DNA from: Terfezia claveryi
Taxonomy: Eukaryota > Ascomycota > Pezizomycetes > Pezizales > Pezizaceae
DNA: 64,000 nt
Direction: 5' to 3'
Assembly (NCBI GenBank): GCA_015179025.1
Contig: WHUX01000045.1
Location: 1-64,000, forward strand
Every line of letters begins with the position of its first letter. The first letter of the stretch is position 1. Under the pieces are notes generated by a model. That model did not search any database. It was not told the DNA's origin and saw only the letters and a program-made list of their open reading frames with translations. Shown in pieces: positions 45,968 through 57,779 of this stretch. The position numbers were made by a program, and so were the translations under genes.

Positions 45968-46457
45968 TGTAACAGCGTAAGTCGATAGCTGTGGCTATAA
46001 CTAAAGACGTGACTTCAAGGAGCACACGAAGACGAAACTATAACCGTAGATTGGAGTATCAGGACAAAAGGCAGAGTCTGTATTACCAAGGTTATAATAT
46101 AAGACGTTGCGTAAGGAACAAGAACAAGAAATGACAACTAAGGCTTCCTATATACACGATTGCCGTGGTCAAAGGAGTGGCGCCCGACTAACTTGATGTC
46201 ACCTGCGATCGCGGTAATACTCCTCGATCCACCTCTCTAATCCCTTCTAGAATTAAGACACTCGAACAAGCCTGCTGACACTCGAACAAGCCTGTTCGGG
46301 TGTCAAATACTTCGCAAGTAAATTCAAATACCATGCTGACACTCGAACAAGCCTGTTCGGGTATCAAATAGCTCGCAAGTAAATTCAAATACCATGCTGA
46401 CACTCGAACAAGCCTGTTGGGTGTCAAATAGCTCGCAAGTAAATTAACGCTGTGAGA
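45968..46457 (-). repeat. Gyp-B copy 2 5' LTR
   Basis: 490 bp. The outer end has decayed from GTGACA to GTGAGA. It contains the palindrome array at about 46260-46415. Confidence 0.92.
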
Positions 46458-47662
46458 GGTATCTAGTTACACAATCTCCTCCCCAGCATAATCATAGCAT
46501 ATTGAACAGCCTCCTCTTCAATAATATAATCTCCCTGCTTATTATCACTTCCATCTGTATCCTTCTCATTATCCTATACCCTCAAGGTCGAAACCTTCAT
46601 CTTCTATATTGCTAGATTTCTGCAGTTGCTATCCAAAGGTTACTAAAGGTTTTTGTCTTGTTATTTACATATTGGGTCCAGCATGAGAGGCCAGCAGAAT
46701 TGATAATGGAACGTAATAGTGATGAGTGAAAGAAATAGGCTGTCCCAGACAATATTGACAGACATTACTATACTACTATTGTATAAGAAAAATTTGCTGT
46801 CTAATAAATGATCCTGATATCTCGGCCAAAATTAGGCTGTTTTACCCCTGTCTTATACACTGGTACTGTACTGTCCTGCTGAGTAGTACTGTCTTACTTG
46901 TGAATTATTATGGTACTTTACTATAATACATACATGAACTCACTTCTTTATCATATCTATTTCTCTGCTATAACCAACTCGCTCTATTCGCATATTCCTT
47001 CATTGGACACTTGGATCTCTCCCCTTGCCTATTGCTATTCCTATTCTTATAATCTGTGCCAACCAGACTACCCTTACCTTCATCTCAGTGCGTCTAAATC
47101 CAATGCTACAATCTGACACCTGAAGCCACTACAATTCCCTAGCAAAAACAATAAGATGAATAGTAGGGAATCTCTTAACTTTGGCATTGTTGAATTGAAC
47201 ACATCAGAACCCCTCATAGAACCATCAGAGAATCTACCATAGAACCTCTTTAAAAGGTAAACTCTATAAACCCAGCCAATGACTATATCTCTCCTATACT
47301 GTTTTCTTTCCTGCAGTACTAACTAATCATGGATCGAAAAATCATTAAATAAAAGCCAGTTTAACTGCCTATCTCAATCAAACCTTCATCTCCCCCCCCC
47401 TCTTTGATCACTTTGTTCAATGTCCAGCTAGGGAATAGTAGAGGTATGCAAGATAAGCTTCTAATGCGACCCGCTGGCTGTCTTGATCCTCTTCCTTCTT
47501 CCAGATGGGACTGTTGATCTCTTCCCTGATAGGGGCTACCTAGGCCTGAGCACGAGCCGCCATGAGCTTTTACTATGTATTTTCGGGCTCGAGCTATTTT
47601 ACACACTAGGCTCAAGCCTGGTCGGCTCGTGCCCAAGCCTAATAGAGGTACTTTGTTTACTC
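46458..47662. other. No gene recognised
   Basis: About 1.2 kb, AT-rich to about 47380, then mixed. A C-rich run lies near 47390-47402. The part at 47530-47660 contains inverted GGGCTCGAGC/GGCTCGTGCC-type motifs. No domain motif was found. Confidence 0.4.
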
Positions 47663-47757
47663 TTTTTTTTTTTTTTTTTTTTGAAGTTTGTACATCTATA
47701 GAGCCTTAAGCTATGACACGGACCTATACCCTCATCTTAAAAGACTTGGTAAACCTA
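47663..47757 (-). repeat. LINE-type 3' end with T tract, minus strand
   Basis: Twenty T (47663-47682), then sequence homologous to the reverse complement of 18415-18511. It is cut by the Gyp-A copy 3 LTR at 47760. Confidence 0.55.
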
Positions 47758-48455
47758 TGTGTAATAGAGAAAGTTGTTTCATTGCTTATATAATTGATTA
47801 TATACTTTTGTATTTCCTATATTACTACTATGTTATGTAACTAAGTCTCGCAGTTGAAGGACTAGCCTTCAACCACCTCCTATTACTTTATAAGCATACG
47901 TAGTATGCGGAATTTGCCACGGGAAGTTCCATAGCACTTGCCATATGAAGACACCCTTATTATGGCTGCGTGACCTCTGTTTAAGGCCTGTGACTTATTA
48001 CTATAGCCACATGACCATTGTTTAAGGTGTGTATATCACAAAGGAATATAGTTTGCCTTTATGGCTTCTGACGCCTTCAGTGCCACTAATGACAAACTGC
48101 CAGTTACCGGCGCGCTCCGCTGTTTCTCTGTCTCCCCGACGCCGGCTCTTCACAGGCTGCCTGCTGACGCTGGCACCACATGGTCCTCCTCCTGACCCTG
48201 ACGTTCCTGCACAATCATCAGGAACGAGCTCTGACGCTATGTCTTGGGAGGTACCGCCCTGGCGCCATGTTTTCTGAGGTGCCGCCGTGATGCGTGTCTT
48301 TAACATCGACGCACTGGCACAACTACCTGATAGGCAAACCACTGTGTGCACTCAGAGCATGGAGGTGATAGCAGCTATACATTGCAAGAACTATGTACGT
48401 TTGAATTTCTATATACATAGCTGAGCTATAGATGCACTTCCAACGAACCATTCCC

Positions 48456-48659
48456 TCATGCATCCCACTTGAACTCATCCTGTGCATATGCCTCCAAAAA
48501 TCCTAGCGGTTCCCTGATCTGAGCCGTCTGCAAAGTCGTTATCACTGTGCTTTGATCTAATAATATCCATATAGCTATTAACAACAGAACGCTGATATCG
48601 CGAGACTGCACATACCTAGAGCTACCCAATTGCTGGCTGATGTAGTCATCCACTGCCAT
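48456..48659 (-). CDS. 67-codon PAL frame, left arm of PAL-2
   Basis: Open copy of the frame described at 8046-8249, reading outward, starting MAVDDYISQQLGSS and ending DEFKWDA. It has Leu-Leu where 8046-8249 has Phe-Leu, and Val in place of Ala in STVITTL. Product unknown. Confidence 0.3.
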   Translation of the reverse strand: MAVDDYISQQLGSSRYVQSRDISVLLLIAIWILLDQSTVITTLQTAQIREPLGFLEAYAQDEFKWDA

Positions 48660-48665
48660 GAGCAA

Positions 48666-49618
48666 TGCCTATTACTAGAGCAATTAGCTATGCGTTCCCA
48701 TAAAGTCCGTGGATTTGCTGGCGAGTTCACGTACCTAGGTATGTCTACGCATATAGATGGGGAATATCTCGGGAGTGCACTTGCGGAGTCCTAAGAGCAA
48801 TTAGCTATGCCATCACATACAGTGCGCTGGTTTTCTGGCGAGTTCACGTACCTGGCTATGCCTGTGTCTGCGTATATAGATTGGGGATATATCGGAACTG
48901 CACTGGCGGAGTCCTAAGAGCAATTAGCTATACATTCACATAGAGTCCGCTGGTTATCTGGTGAGTTCACGTACCTAGCTATGCCTTGCACTGGGGGAGT
49001 CCTTAGAGCAATTAGACATACATTCACATAGAGTCCGCTGGTTTTCTGGCGAGTTCACGTACCTAGCTATGCCTGTGTCTGCGCATATAGATTGGAGATA
49101 TATCGTAACTGCACTGGCGGAGTCCTAAGAGCAATTAGCTATACATTCACATAGAGTCCGCTGGTTTTCTGGCCAGTTCACGTACCTGGCTATGCCTGTG
49201 TCTGCGCATATAGATTGGGGATATATCGGAACTGCACTGGCGGAGTCCTAAGAGCAATTAGCTATACATTCACATAGAGTCCCCTGGTTTTCTGGCCAGT
49301 TCACGTACCTGGCTATGCCTGTGTCTGCGCATATAGATTGGGGATATATCGGAACTGCACTGGCGGAGTCCTAAGAGCAATTAGTTATACATTCACATAG
49401 AGTCCGCTGGTTTTCTGGCCAGTTCACGTACCTGGCTATGCCTGTGTCTGCGCATATAGATTAGGGATATATCGGAACTGCACTGGCGGAGTCCTAAGAG
49501 CAATTAGCTATACATTCACATAGAGTCCGCTGGTTTTCTGGCGAGTTCACGTACCTAGCTAGCTATGTCTCCGCATATAGATGGGGGATATCTCGAGAGT
49601 GCACTGGGGGAGTCCTAA
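48666..49618. repeat. PAL-2 satellite array A, left arm
   Basis: Mostly 123 bp units, with only one obvious 88 bp unit (near 48980-49010), so the 123/88 alternation of PAL-1 is largely absent. Confidence 0.85.
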
Positions 49619-49886
49619 CCTCAGGCCGACTGGCTGGTTGAGTTACCTGTGCAAAGAGGGGGCGCACGTGCTCTCGTGTTATGTTCGTTCACGCATGTCT
49701 GGAAATATGTCTCGGTTGACGCGGCCGACAAATATGTGTGATTGGCGGGAAGGCAGATTGGCGCACGCTAGTGTGACAGATCAGCACATGCATGTTTCAG
49801 GCCACATATGCCCGCCAGCCGTGAGATTACCGAAGTGGGTAATAGGTATGGAAGAGGAGCCCTCATGGCAGGCTTGTAAATATGGA

Positions 49887-51140
49887 CTTGTTTATGCGAG
49901 AAACTCATACTTTGAGACTTATATATATATATATGCGAGAAACTCATGCTTTTCGAGGCTTATATATAGATATGCTAGAAACTCATGCTTTTCGAGGCTT
50001 ATATATATATATGCGGGAAACTCGTGCTTTGGAGATATATATATATATATGCGAGAAACTCGTGTTTTGAGACTTATATATATACTCATGCTTTTCGAGG
50101 CTTCCAGATATATATGCGAGAAACTCGTGCTTTGGAGATATATATATACTCATGCTTTTCGAGGCTTATATATATATATGCGAGAAACTCATGCTTTGAG
50201 ACTTATATATATGTATATGCGAGAAACTCATACTTTTCGAGGCTTATATATAGATATGCGAGAAACTCATGCTTTTCGAGGCTTATATATAGATATGCGA
50301 AAAACTCGTGCTTTTGTGACTTATATATATATATGCGAGAAACTCATGCTTTTCGAGGCTTCCAGATATATATGCGAGAAACTCGTGCTTTTGTGACTTA
50401 TATATATATATACGAGAAACTCATGCTTTTCGAGGCTTCTAGATATATATGTGAGAAACTCATGCTTTTGAGGCTTATTAGTATATATGCGGGAAACTTG
50501 TGCTTTGGAGATATATATATATATATGCGAGAAACTCGTGCTTTGAGACTTATATATATACTCATGCTTTTCGAGGCTTCCAGATGAAACTAACGATGGG
50601 TTTCTCGCATATATATATATATAAGTCTCAAAGCATGAGTTTCTCGCATATATATCTAGAAGCCTCGAAAAGCATAAGTTTCTCACATATATATATATAA
50701 GTCACAAATGCACGAGTTTCTCGCATATATATCTGGAAGCCTCGAAAAGCATGAGTATATATATAAGTCTCAAAGCATGAGTTTCTCGCATATATATATA
50801 TATATCTCCAAAGCACGAGTTTCCCGCATATATATATATATAAGCCTCGAAAAGCATGAGTTTCTTGCATATCTATATAAAAGCCTCGAAAAGCATGAGT
50901 TTCTCGCATATCTATATATAAGCCTCGAAAAGCATGAGTTTCTCGCATATATATATATAAGCCTCGAAAAGCATGAGTTTCTCTCATATATATATATAAG
51001 CCTCAAAAGCACGAGTTTCTCACATATCTATATATAAGCCTCGAAAAGCATGAGTTTCTCGCATATCTATATATAAGCCTCGAAAAGCATGAGTTTCTCG
51101 CATATATATATATAAGTCTCAAAGCATGAGTTTCTCACAT
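49887..51140. repeat. PAL-2 satellite array B and centre
   Basis: GCGAGAAACTC units with TA runs in one orientation to about 50580, and in the opposite orientation from about 50598. The central spacer CAGATGAAACTAACGATG matches that of PAL-1. Some single and short runs of units lack TATATA or carry TAGATATG variants. Confidence 0.88.
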
Positions 51141-51420
51141 AAACAAGTCCATATTTACAAGCCTGCCATGAGGGCTCCTCTTCTATACCTATTACCAACT
51201 TCGGTAATCTCACGGCTGGCGGCATATGTGGCCTGAAACATGTATGTGCTGATCTGTCACACCAGCGTGTGCCAATCTGCCTTCCCGCCAATCACACATA
51301 TTTGTCGGCCGAGTCAACCGAGATATATTTCCAGGCATGCGTGAACGAACATAACACAAGAGCACGTGCGCCCCCTCTTTGCACAGGTAACTCAACCAGC
51401 CAGTCGGCCTGAGGTTAGGA

Positions 51421-52362
51421 CTCCCCCAGTACACTCTCGAGATATCCCCCATCTATATGCGGAGACATAGCTAGCTAGGTACGTGAACTCGCCAGAAAAC
51501 CAGCGGACTCTATGTGAATGTATAGCTAATTGCTCTTAGGACTCCGTTAGTGCAGTTCCGATATATCCCTAATCTATATGCGCAGACACAGGCATAGCCA
51601 GGTACGTGAACTGGCCAGAAAACCAGCGGACTCTATGTGAATGTATAGCTAATTGCTCTTAGGACTCCGCCAGTGCAGTTCCGATATATCCCTAATCTAT
51701 ATGCGCAGACACAGGCATAGCCAGGTATGTGAACTGGCCAGAAAACCAGCGGACTCTATGTGAATGTATAGCTAATTGCTCTTAGGACTCCGCCAGTGCA
51801 GTTCCGATGTATCCCCAATCTACATGCGCAGACACAGGCATAGCCAGGTACGTGAACTGGCCAGAAAACCAGCGGACTCTATGTGAATGTATAGCTAATT
51901 GCTCTTAGGACTCCGCCAGTGCAGTTCCGATATATCCCCAATCTATATACGCAGACACAGGCATAGCTAGGTACGTGAACTCGCCAGAAAACCAGCGGAC
52001 TCTATATGAATGTATGTCTAATTGCTCTTAGGACTCCCCCAGTGCAAGGCATAGCTAGGTACGTGAACTCGCCAGATAACCAGCGGACTCTATGTGAATG
52101 TATAGCTAATTGCTCTTAGGACTCCGCCAGTGCAGTTCCGATATATCCCCAATCTATATACGCAGACACAGGCATAGCCAGGTACGTGAACTCGCCAGAA
52201 AACTAGCGGACTGTATGTGAAGGCATAGCTAATTGCTCTTAGGACTCCGCAAGTGCACTCCCGAGATATTCCCCATCTATATGTGTAGACATACCTAGGT
52301 ACGTGAACTCGCCAGCAAATCCACGGACTTTATGGGAACGCATAGCTAATTGCTCTAGTAAT
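51421..52362. repeat. PAL-2 satellite array A, right arm
   Basis: Inverted counterpart of 48666-49618 with about the same length; units of 123 bp plus one 88 bp unit near 52020-52050. Confidence 0.85.
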
Positions 52363-52373
52363 AGGCATTGCTC

Positions 52374-52577
52374 ATGGCAGTAGATGACTACATCAGCCAG
52401 CAATTGGGTAGCTCTAGGTATGTCCAGTCTCGCGATATCAGAGTTCTGTTGTTAATAGCTATATGGATATTATTAGATCAAAGCACGGCGATAACGACTT
52501 TGCAGACGGCTCAGATCAGGGAACCGCTAGGATTTTTGGAGGCAAATGCGCAGGATGAGTTCAAGTGGGATGCATGA
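52374..52577 (+). CDS. 67-codon PAL frame, right arm of PAL-2
   Basis: Open copy of the frame at 8046-8249, starting MAVDDYISQQLGSS and ending DEFKWDA, with Arg in place of Ser after RDI. Product unknown. Confidence 0.3.
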   Translation: MAVDDYISQQLGSSRYVQSRDIRVLLLIAIWILLDQSTAITTLQTAQIREPLGFLEANAQDEFKWDA

Positions 52578-53487
52578 GGGAATGGTTCGTTCGAAGTGCA
52601 TCTATAGCTTAGCTATGTATATAGAAATTCAAACGTACATAGTTCTTGCAATGTATAGCTGCTATTACCTCCATGCTCCGAGTGCACACAGTGGTCTACC
52701 TATCAGGTAGTTGTGCCAGGGCATGGATGTACACACGCACTACGGTGGCACCTCGGAACACAAGGCGCCAGGGCGGTACCTCGGAAGACATGGCGCCCGA
52801 GCGACACAAGGGCTAGGGTTCCTAGGGTGTGCAGCTAGAAGAGGGCAATCATCAGGGCGCCTGGGATGGTGTTGTAGCGTCGGGGCGACCTGACGCACAA
52901 GGTGGGTCAGGTAGAAGATAGTCCGTCAGGGTGCCGGGAGCGGGCGTTGTGGCACAGAAATATATATCCTAATGCGCCAGAAGTGGCATCGGGGCGACCT
53001 AACGCAGAGGGCAGGAGAGGTACAAGGTGGTCCGTCAGGGCGCCTGCAGGGTGCGTTGCGGCACAGAAATATCTATCCTGATGTAACTCATTACTATGGC
53101 CACAAGACCCCTTTTATATGGCGCACCACCTTCTGGTGTGCCACCCTTTATTGTATTTATTTCCTTAGTCATTAGATCTCAGAGGAGTATAAATACTTGG
53201 CTGCTAGATTCCCTCTAGAATCCACAAGAAGAAAAAACAAGCAAGCACACAGAGCAAGCAAGCCTATATTCCAATCAGATCAAGATCATATAGCTTAGAT
53301 AGCATAAATCACTTAACATAGATTACACCAGTTAATTACTGTTCCCTCCGAAAATGTCCCATATAGTAATCTCCCTACCCTTCTGAGGTTTTATCTCAGC
53401 AAAACCGAAATACACAAACATCCATACCTACAGATATAGATTGTATAAATAGTACTAAATGAATACTATCTAGTACCATTCATTACC

Positions 53488-54301
53488 TTTTTTTTAACTC
53501 ACTTACTTAATCTTTACTCTTAAATCTAAGGCCTGATCAACCTTTGGATACCTTCATTACACTTATGCAAGTATATACAATTCGATATACAAGTGTATAT
53601 ATAAAATCAATATCGTTATTCAACTAGCTAGCCTACAAAAAAATCCAACAAACGAGACATCAGACACTCAACTGTAGTACACAACAAAAGACTTAGAAGC
53701 AAACTAAGTAGAGCTCTAATGGGCAATGGTATTCTAAATTAAACAATCCTACCCTCGTTCACAACACTTTTCCCAATAAGTTCGACAACTCATCTTGCAC
53801 TCCTGGCAATCGCCATTACATCTGTACCTGTAAATCCAGTACACCATTGAAAAACTGGCCTCCTAGGTCCCAGGAATAATTGTTCTAAACAACCAAGTAT
53901 CACAATCCCAAGGCTCAAATCTCGCTGCCTCCACTGCAGCTATTTCCTTAAGAATAGAATTACCTCTATCAGAACCTTCCTTAGGCCCAAACATCTCTAC
54001 CAATACCTCTGTGCCCCTAACGTCTACCTCAATATACCAATCAGATAATGTGATACTCTTGCTGAAAGAAATAGAACTAGATTCTAGACTAGTAGACAAA
54101 GAAAAACTAGGACTATAAGAAATATCAGGATCCTGACATCCAGCCTCACTAGCCTTGTAAGCCACTGAGGCAACAGAACCATCAGTCGAACGGAGATCAT
54201 GATGATCATCAGCCACCACACCATTAGCACAGAAAGATGCCAAAGTAGAAAAGTAACTTGACGATCACATTATATAACCAGCTGCATTTGGTTGTGGACA
54301 G
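53488..54301. other. Leader between Gyp-A copy 3 LTR and gag
   Basis: About 810 bp between the LTR and the gag ATG. It opens with a T tract and has no obvious tRNA primer site. It contains the antisense frame at 53749-54267. No other copy in the window covers this region, so its membership in Gyp-A is unconfirmed. Confidence 0.4.
53749..54267 (-). pseudogene. Antisense frame with Cys-rich tail, product unknown
   Basis: On the minus strand an ATG at 54270 is followed at once by TGA. The frame then stays open for about 134 codons (SSSYFSTLASFCANGVVADD, later DWYIEVDVRGTEVLVEMFG). It meets a TAG near 53863 and continues in the same frame for about 37 codons to a stop at 53749-53751. The tail is Cys-rich (CNGDCQECKMSC, then CCERG). 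Both inner stops could be decayed Arg, Trp or Gln codons. I do not recognise the protein. It could be a captured gene fragment, an exon of a host gene, or chance. Confidence 0.3.
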
Positions 54302-54493
54302 ATGACGAAATCTGACATAATAGCATCTAAACTTAGTAAGGAGACTAAGAGGTCTAGACAGTTAACTATATTACCTGAAGATATTAAGAAATTAGTAGAA
54401 GAAACTCCCAAAAAGACTAGATTTGTAATTCCTAACACAGAAGAGGAAATAAATCTACCCATAGATATAGAAATAGGAGAACGAGATAGAGCA

Positions 54494-55146
54494 TGTAAGG
54501 AAGTCATATTCCATTTCCTAATGAAATGTAACTCCCGTTACATACTAACTTTTAACCTAGTGGAATAAGATATTATCAGGCCGCCAGCGTCAGCCGGTAG
54601 ATGATAATAAAGGTATGGTAACTCATGAATTTCATTATAGTAATGAACGTGACTCATTGGAAGGGTCACGTGATACTTGTAGTTCTATTTTCTAGTAGTT
54701 TCTGGCAGTTTCTATCATGTTGATTTCAAATCATGTAATGGGTCAGATGATGGCATACTGCCCCAACACTGCCCCAGCACTGCCCTACTCTGGACAGTAT
54801 ATAGTCTCCTGAATTCCCCTCAGTTGGAGGAGCGTTCAAGTCAGTTCAAGTCAGTTCAAGCTAGTATATAGAGACAGAAACAGAGTAGTAGATATCTACC
54901 AATAATAAAGAATTAAGCTATTATATTATGGGCCCGTTTGGGCCCATCTCCCTCTATGTTTCAATAACAGGTTATAGGCCGGTCGGGCCTACCTTTTATA
55001 ACTAGAGCGACAATAGAATATATGTAAGCAAGATATACTTAAACAGAAGCTATAGGTTCCGTGCACCTATAGTTTGCTGTAGTGAACTCTAGTACTGCCA
55101 CCCGGCAGTAGAGAGTTGGTTATGAAGCACGCCGCCTTACTTTACA
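54494..55146 (+). repeat. 5' LTR of the small LTR element
   Basis: 653 bp, TGTAAGG to TTTACA, with a TATATAG box at 54798-54804 and short tandem copies of AAGTCAGTTC downstream. Confidence 0.9.
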
Positions 55147-55656
55147 TTTTTTAATAGGATATAGTACTTTATTATTTAAGTCTCAAGTGGTAACAATAGC
55201 AAGCTTCTATGAAAAGTAATAGATATATCTACCTCTATTACAATAGTATGAAGTGTTATAACTAAACTCGAGCTAAAGAGTTTATTATAATAGCTAAAGG
55301 TTACAATAAAAAGTACTTGTCAATAGGAAGTTATTAAGTATACAACTTATACTTCAAGATTTAGATACATATTTAAAGACTTGGTTTTTCCTTGCCAAAG
55401 TCAGACTTAGTTCCTCTTCACCAAAGTCAGTACAATTGAATTGGTTACTCAATTGTAAGGTCCCACATTTTCTGGTAATGTGCGACAAACTTAATAACTT
55501 GTGTTGGAAAGGTTGGAGGTCTGACTGAACAGTTATTTATTATTGTGTAGTATTAACAAATCTTATTAGTATAACAACATATATTTATAAACAACACCTT
55601 GCAACAAGGTAAAACTTTAATATTTAAGAGTGGGACTCTCTTTTTTGAGGGAGCCA

Positions 55657-56309
55657 TATAAGGAAGTCATATTCCATTTCCCAATGAAATGTAACTCCTG
55701 TTACATACTAACTTTTAACCTAGTGGAATAAGATATTATCAGGCCACTAGCGTCAGCCGGCAGATGATAATAAAGGTATAGTAACTCATGTATTTCATTA
55801 TAGTAATGAGTGTGACTCATTGGAAGGGTCACGCGATACTTGTAGTTCTATTTCCTAGTAGTTTCTAGCAGTTTCTTTCATGTTGATTTCAAATCATGTA
55901 ATGGATCAGATGATAGCGTACTGCCCCAGCACTGCCCTAGCACTGCCCCACTCTGGACAGTATATAGTCCCCTGAATTTCTCTCAGTTGGAGGAGCATTC
56001 AAGTCAGTTCAAGTCAGTTCAAGCCAGTATATAGAGACAGAAACAGAGTAGTAGATATCTACCAATAATAAAGTATTGAGCTATTATATTCTGGGCCCGT
56101 TTGGGCCCATCTCCCTCTATGTTTCAATAACAGGTTATAGGCCAGTCGGGCCTACCTTTTACAACTAGACTGACAATAGAATATATTCAAGCAAGATATA
56201 CTTAAACAGAAGCTATAGGTTCCGTGCACCTATAGTTTGCTGTAGTGAACTCTAGTACTGCCACCCTGCAGTAGAGAGTTAGTTATGAAGCACGCAGCCT
56301 TACTTTACA
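55657..56309 (+). repeat. 3' LTR of the small LTR element
   Basis: 653 bp, starting TATAAGG (one transition from TGTAAGG) and ending TTTACA; highly similar to 54494-55146. Confidence 0.9.
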
Positions 56310-57779
56310 GAGCAGGAACCAAACTATATTATAGTATAGCTTTGCCTCTTGCACTAGAAGAATTTTGGGACAGATATCTTCCAACAATTGAGGAGATTTT
56401 GAAATACACTCACTCAATGGGACATGCCCAATAGTATCATTCTGAAGATACTCGACTCTTAATGGAAGCTGTAGTAAAACACTATTTATGGCTAACAAAT
56501 TACCTATTCAAAGAAAAAGACTTAGAAATAAATGCATTTTTCAGTAAGAAATTAAAGAAACCTTTTGTTCCACTTTTAAGGAAACTAAATTGGGTAATAA
56601 ATAACTGGGAAAAAATAATGGCATTTATGATAAGCGGCACTCAACTAGAAGAATCAGCACATACCACAGAGGATTTTTTCAATTCTAGCAAAGAACTTCC
56701 AGGAGAATTCCTGAGAACATCAAAAGATCAATTGAAAGGCAAAGGTCGAGTACCTGAGATACTAGAAAGGAGAACTGGGTCAGCCAAAAAACCAGACAAC
56801 AAAGACCAACTACCAGAAGATATAGAATTACTAGAAGACAATGATGATCTAGAGATAGGACTAGACTAACAGAAGCAGAAAACGCAAGGAGGAGGACAAG
56901 TCCCCGATGATAGCAGAGATGATAGCTTGGACTCTAATAAGAAATCATCAGTTGCAAGTCAAACTCTTAAAAGAAAACCAAAACGAGGAAAATCAGTTGC
57001 ACACTAGCAATGGGAATCTACAATAGGAATAGTTACAATGGGTAACCATAAAGCAATGAATGCTTTAAAAGGAATAAAGATTGATATGCTAGAAAAATTA
57101 AGAGGAGAAGATAAAAAATGGCAAGACTCACAATATTTTGACTCTTGGGCCTCAGCAATGCAACGTTGGTTTGTTCTCAAAAGAATAGATTTAGAAGGTG
57201 CTTCAGCTTTGGAAATTGTTGGATTCAGAATGGAAGAAAGCGCACTCACTACTTATAATCAATTCCTAAGAGACAAAGGAAAGAATGCAATATTTTTTAG
57301 ATTCATACTAGTACTAAGGGATTTTCTAATATCCTCCACTAGTAAAGACATTTTATAGAAACGATGGGAGATAGTCACACCATACAAGGATGGATATATA
57401 TGGGAATTAAACAGTTCGCCAACTAGCTTACTGAAATGCAAATCAAATTGATTGACAAGGATAGCAAACAATTAATATCACAGAAAGTAAAAAAAAGAAA
57501 GTTTCTTCATCACCTGCGGACATATATATCAGCTAGATTAATTCCTTTAATCAAAGAAAAATAGTCATATGATAAGCTCGTGCATCAAGTGGAGTCATAT
57601 GAAGCTTCAAAGAAAGATATTGCCCCACCATCTACATCAAATACATCCCATGACAATACTCTCGGAATGAAAATCGAAGTCACGGTCCACGTAGGGACAG
57701 AATCAAAGACAAAAAACAGGATTTAATCCAGCAGCAATCTCAACACCAAACCCAACACAGAAAAATAGAAGGACTCAGA

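Larger units (their letters stand above)
40553..46457 (-). mobile_element. Gyp-B copy 2: complete, decayed
   Basis: 5905 bp on the minus strand with LTRs at 40553-41044 and 45968-46457 and a perfect target duplication GGTAT (40548-40552 and 46458-46462). It is collinear with Gyp-B copy 1. Different flanks show an independent insertion. Confidence 0.93.
48034..53083. mobile_element. PAL-2: 5.05 kb palindromic composite element, inverted relative to PAL-1
   Basis: Same parts as PAL-1 in reverse order: right-type end (48034-48290), 67-codon frame (48456-48659), array A (48666-49618), unique segment, array B with the same central spacer (50581-50598), unique segment, array A (51421-52362), 67-codon frame (52374-52577), left-type end (to 53083). 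Flanks are TA on both sides (48032-48033, 53084-53085). Its arms are more nearly equal than those of PAL-1. No transposase was recognised. Confidence 0.87.
47760..53487 (+). repeat. Gyp-A copy 3 5' LTR, split by PAL-2
   Basis: 47760-48033 matches the first half of 11049-11726 and 53084-53487 the second half. Removing PAL-2 and one TA restores the exact spacing of the intact LTR in this segment. A TATAAATA box survives near 53190. Confidence 0.88.
54494..56309 (+). mobile_element. Small non-coding LTR element (TRIM-like), 1816 bp
   Basis: Two 653 bp LTRs (54494-55146, 55657-56309), a 510 bp internal segment without coding frames, and a perfect target duplication GAGCA (54489-54493, 56310-56314). 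It sits in the gag of Gyp-A copy 3. A purine tract GAGGGAGCCA precedes the 3' LTR. It must borrow all enzymes. No tRNA primer site was recognised after the 5' LTR. Confidence 0.88.
54302..57600 (+). pseudogene. gag: Gyp-A copy 3 gag, split by a small LTR element
   Basis: It starts MTKSDIIASKLSKETKRSRQ at 54302 and reads to 54493. After the small LTR element the same frame resumes at about 56315 (GTKLYYSIALPLALEEFWDR). A Lys/Glu-rich stretch (56462-56869) leads to the capsid core (57038-57358; GEDKKWQDSQYFDSWASAMQ, later TYNQFLRDKG). Stops fall after GHAQ, GLD, SVAH and KDIL, so no full product is made. The order and the W-rich capsid motif are those of gypsy gag. A knuckle remnant (LWCWNPGHSYKDY) follows near 57850. 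Confidence 0.8.
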
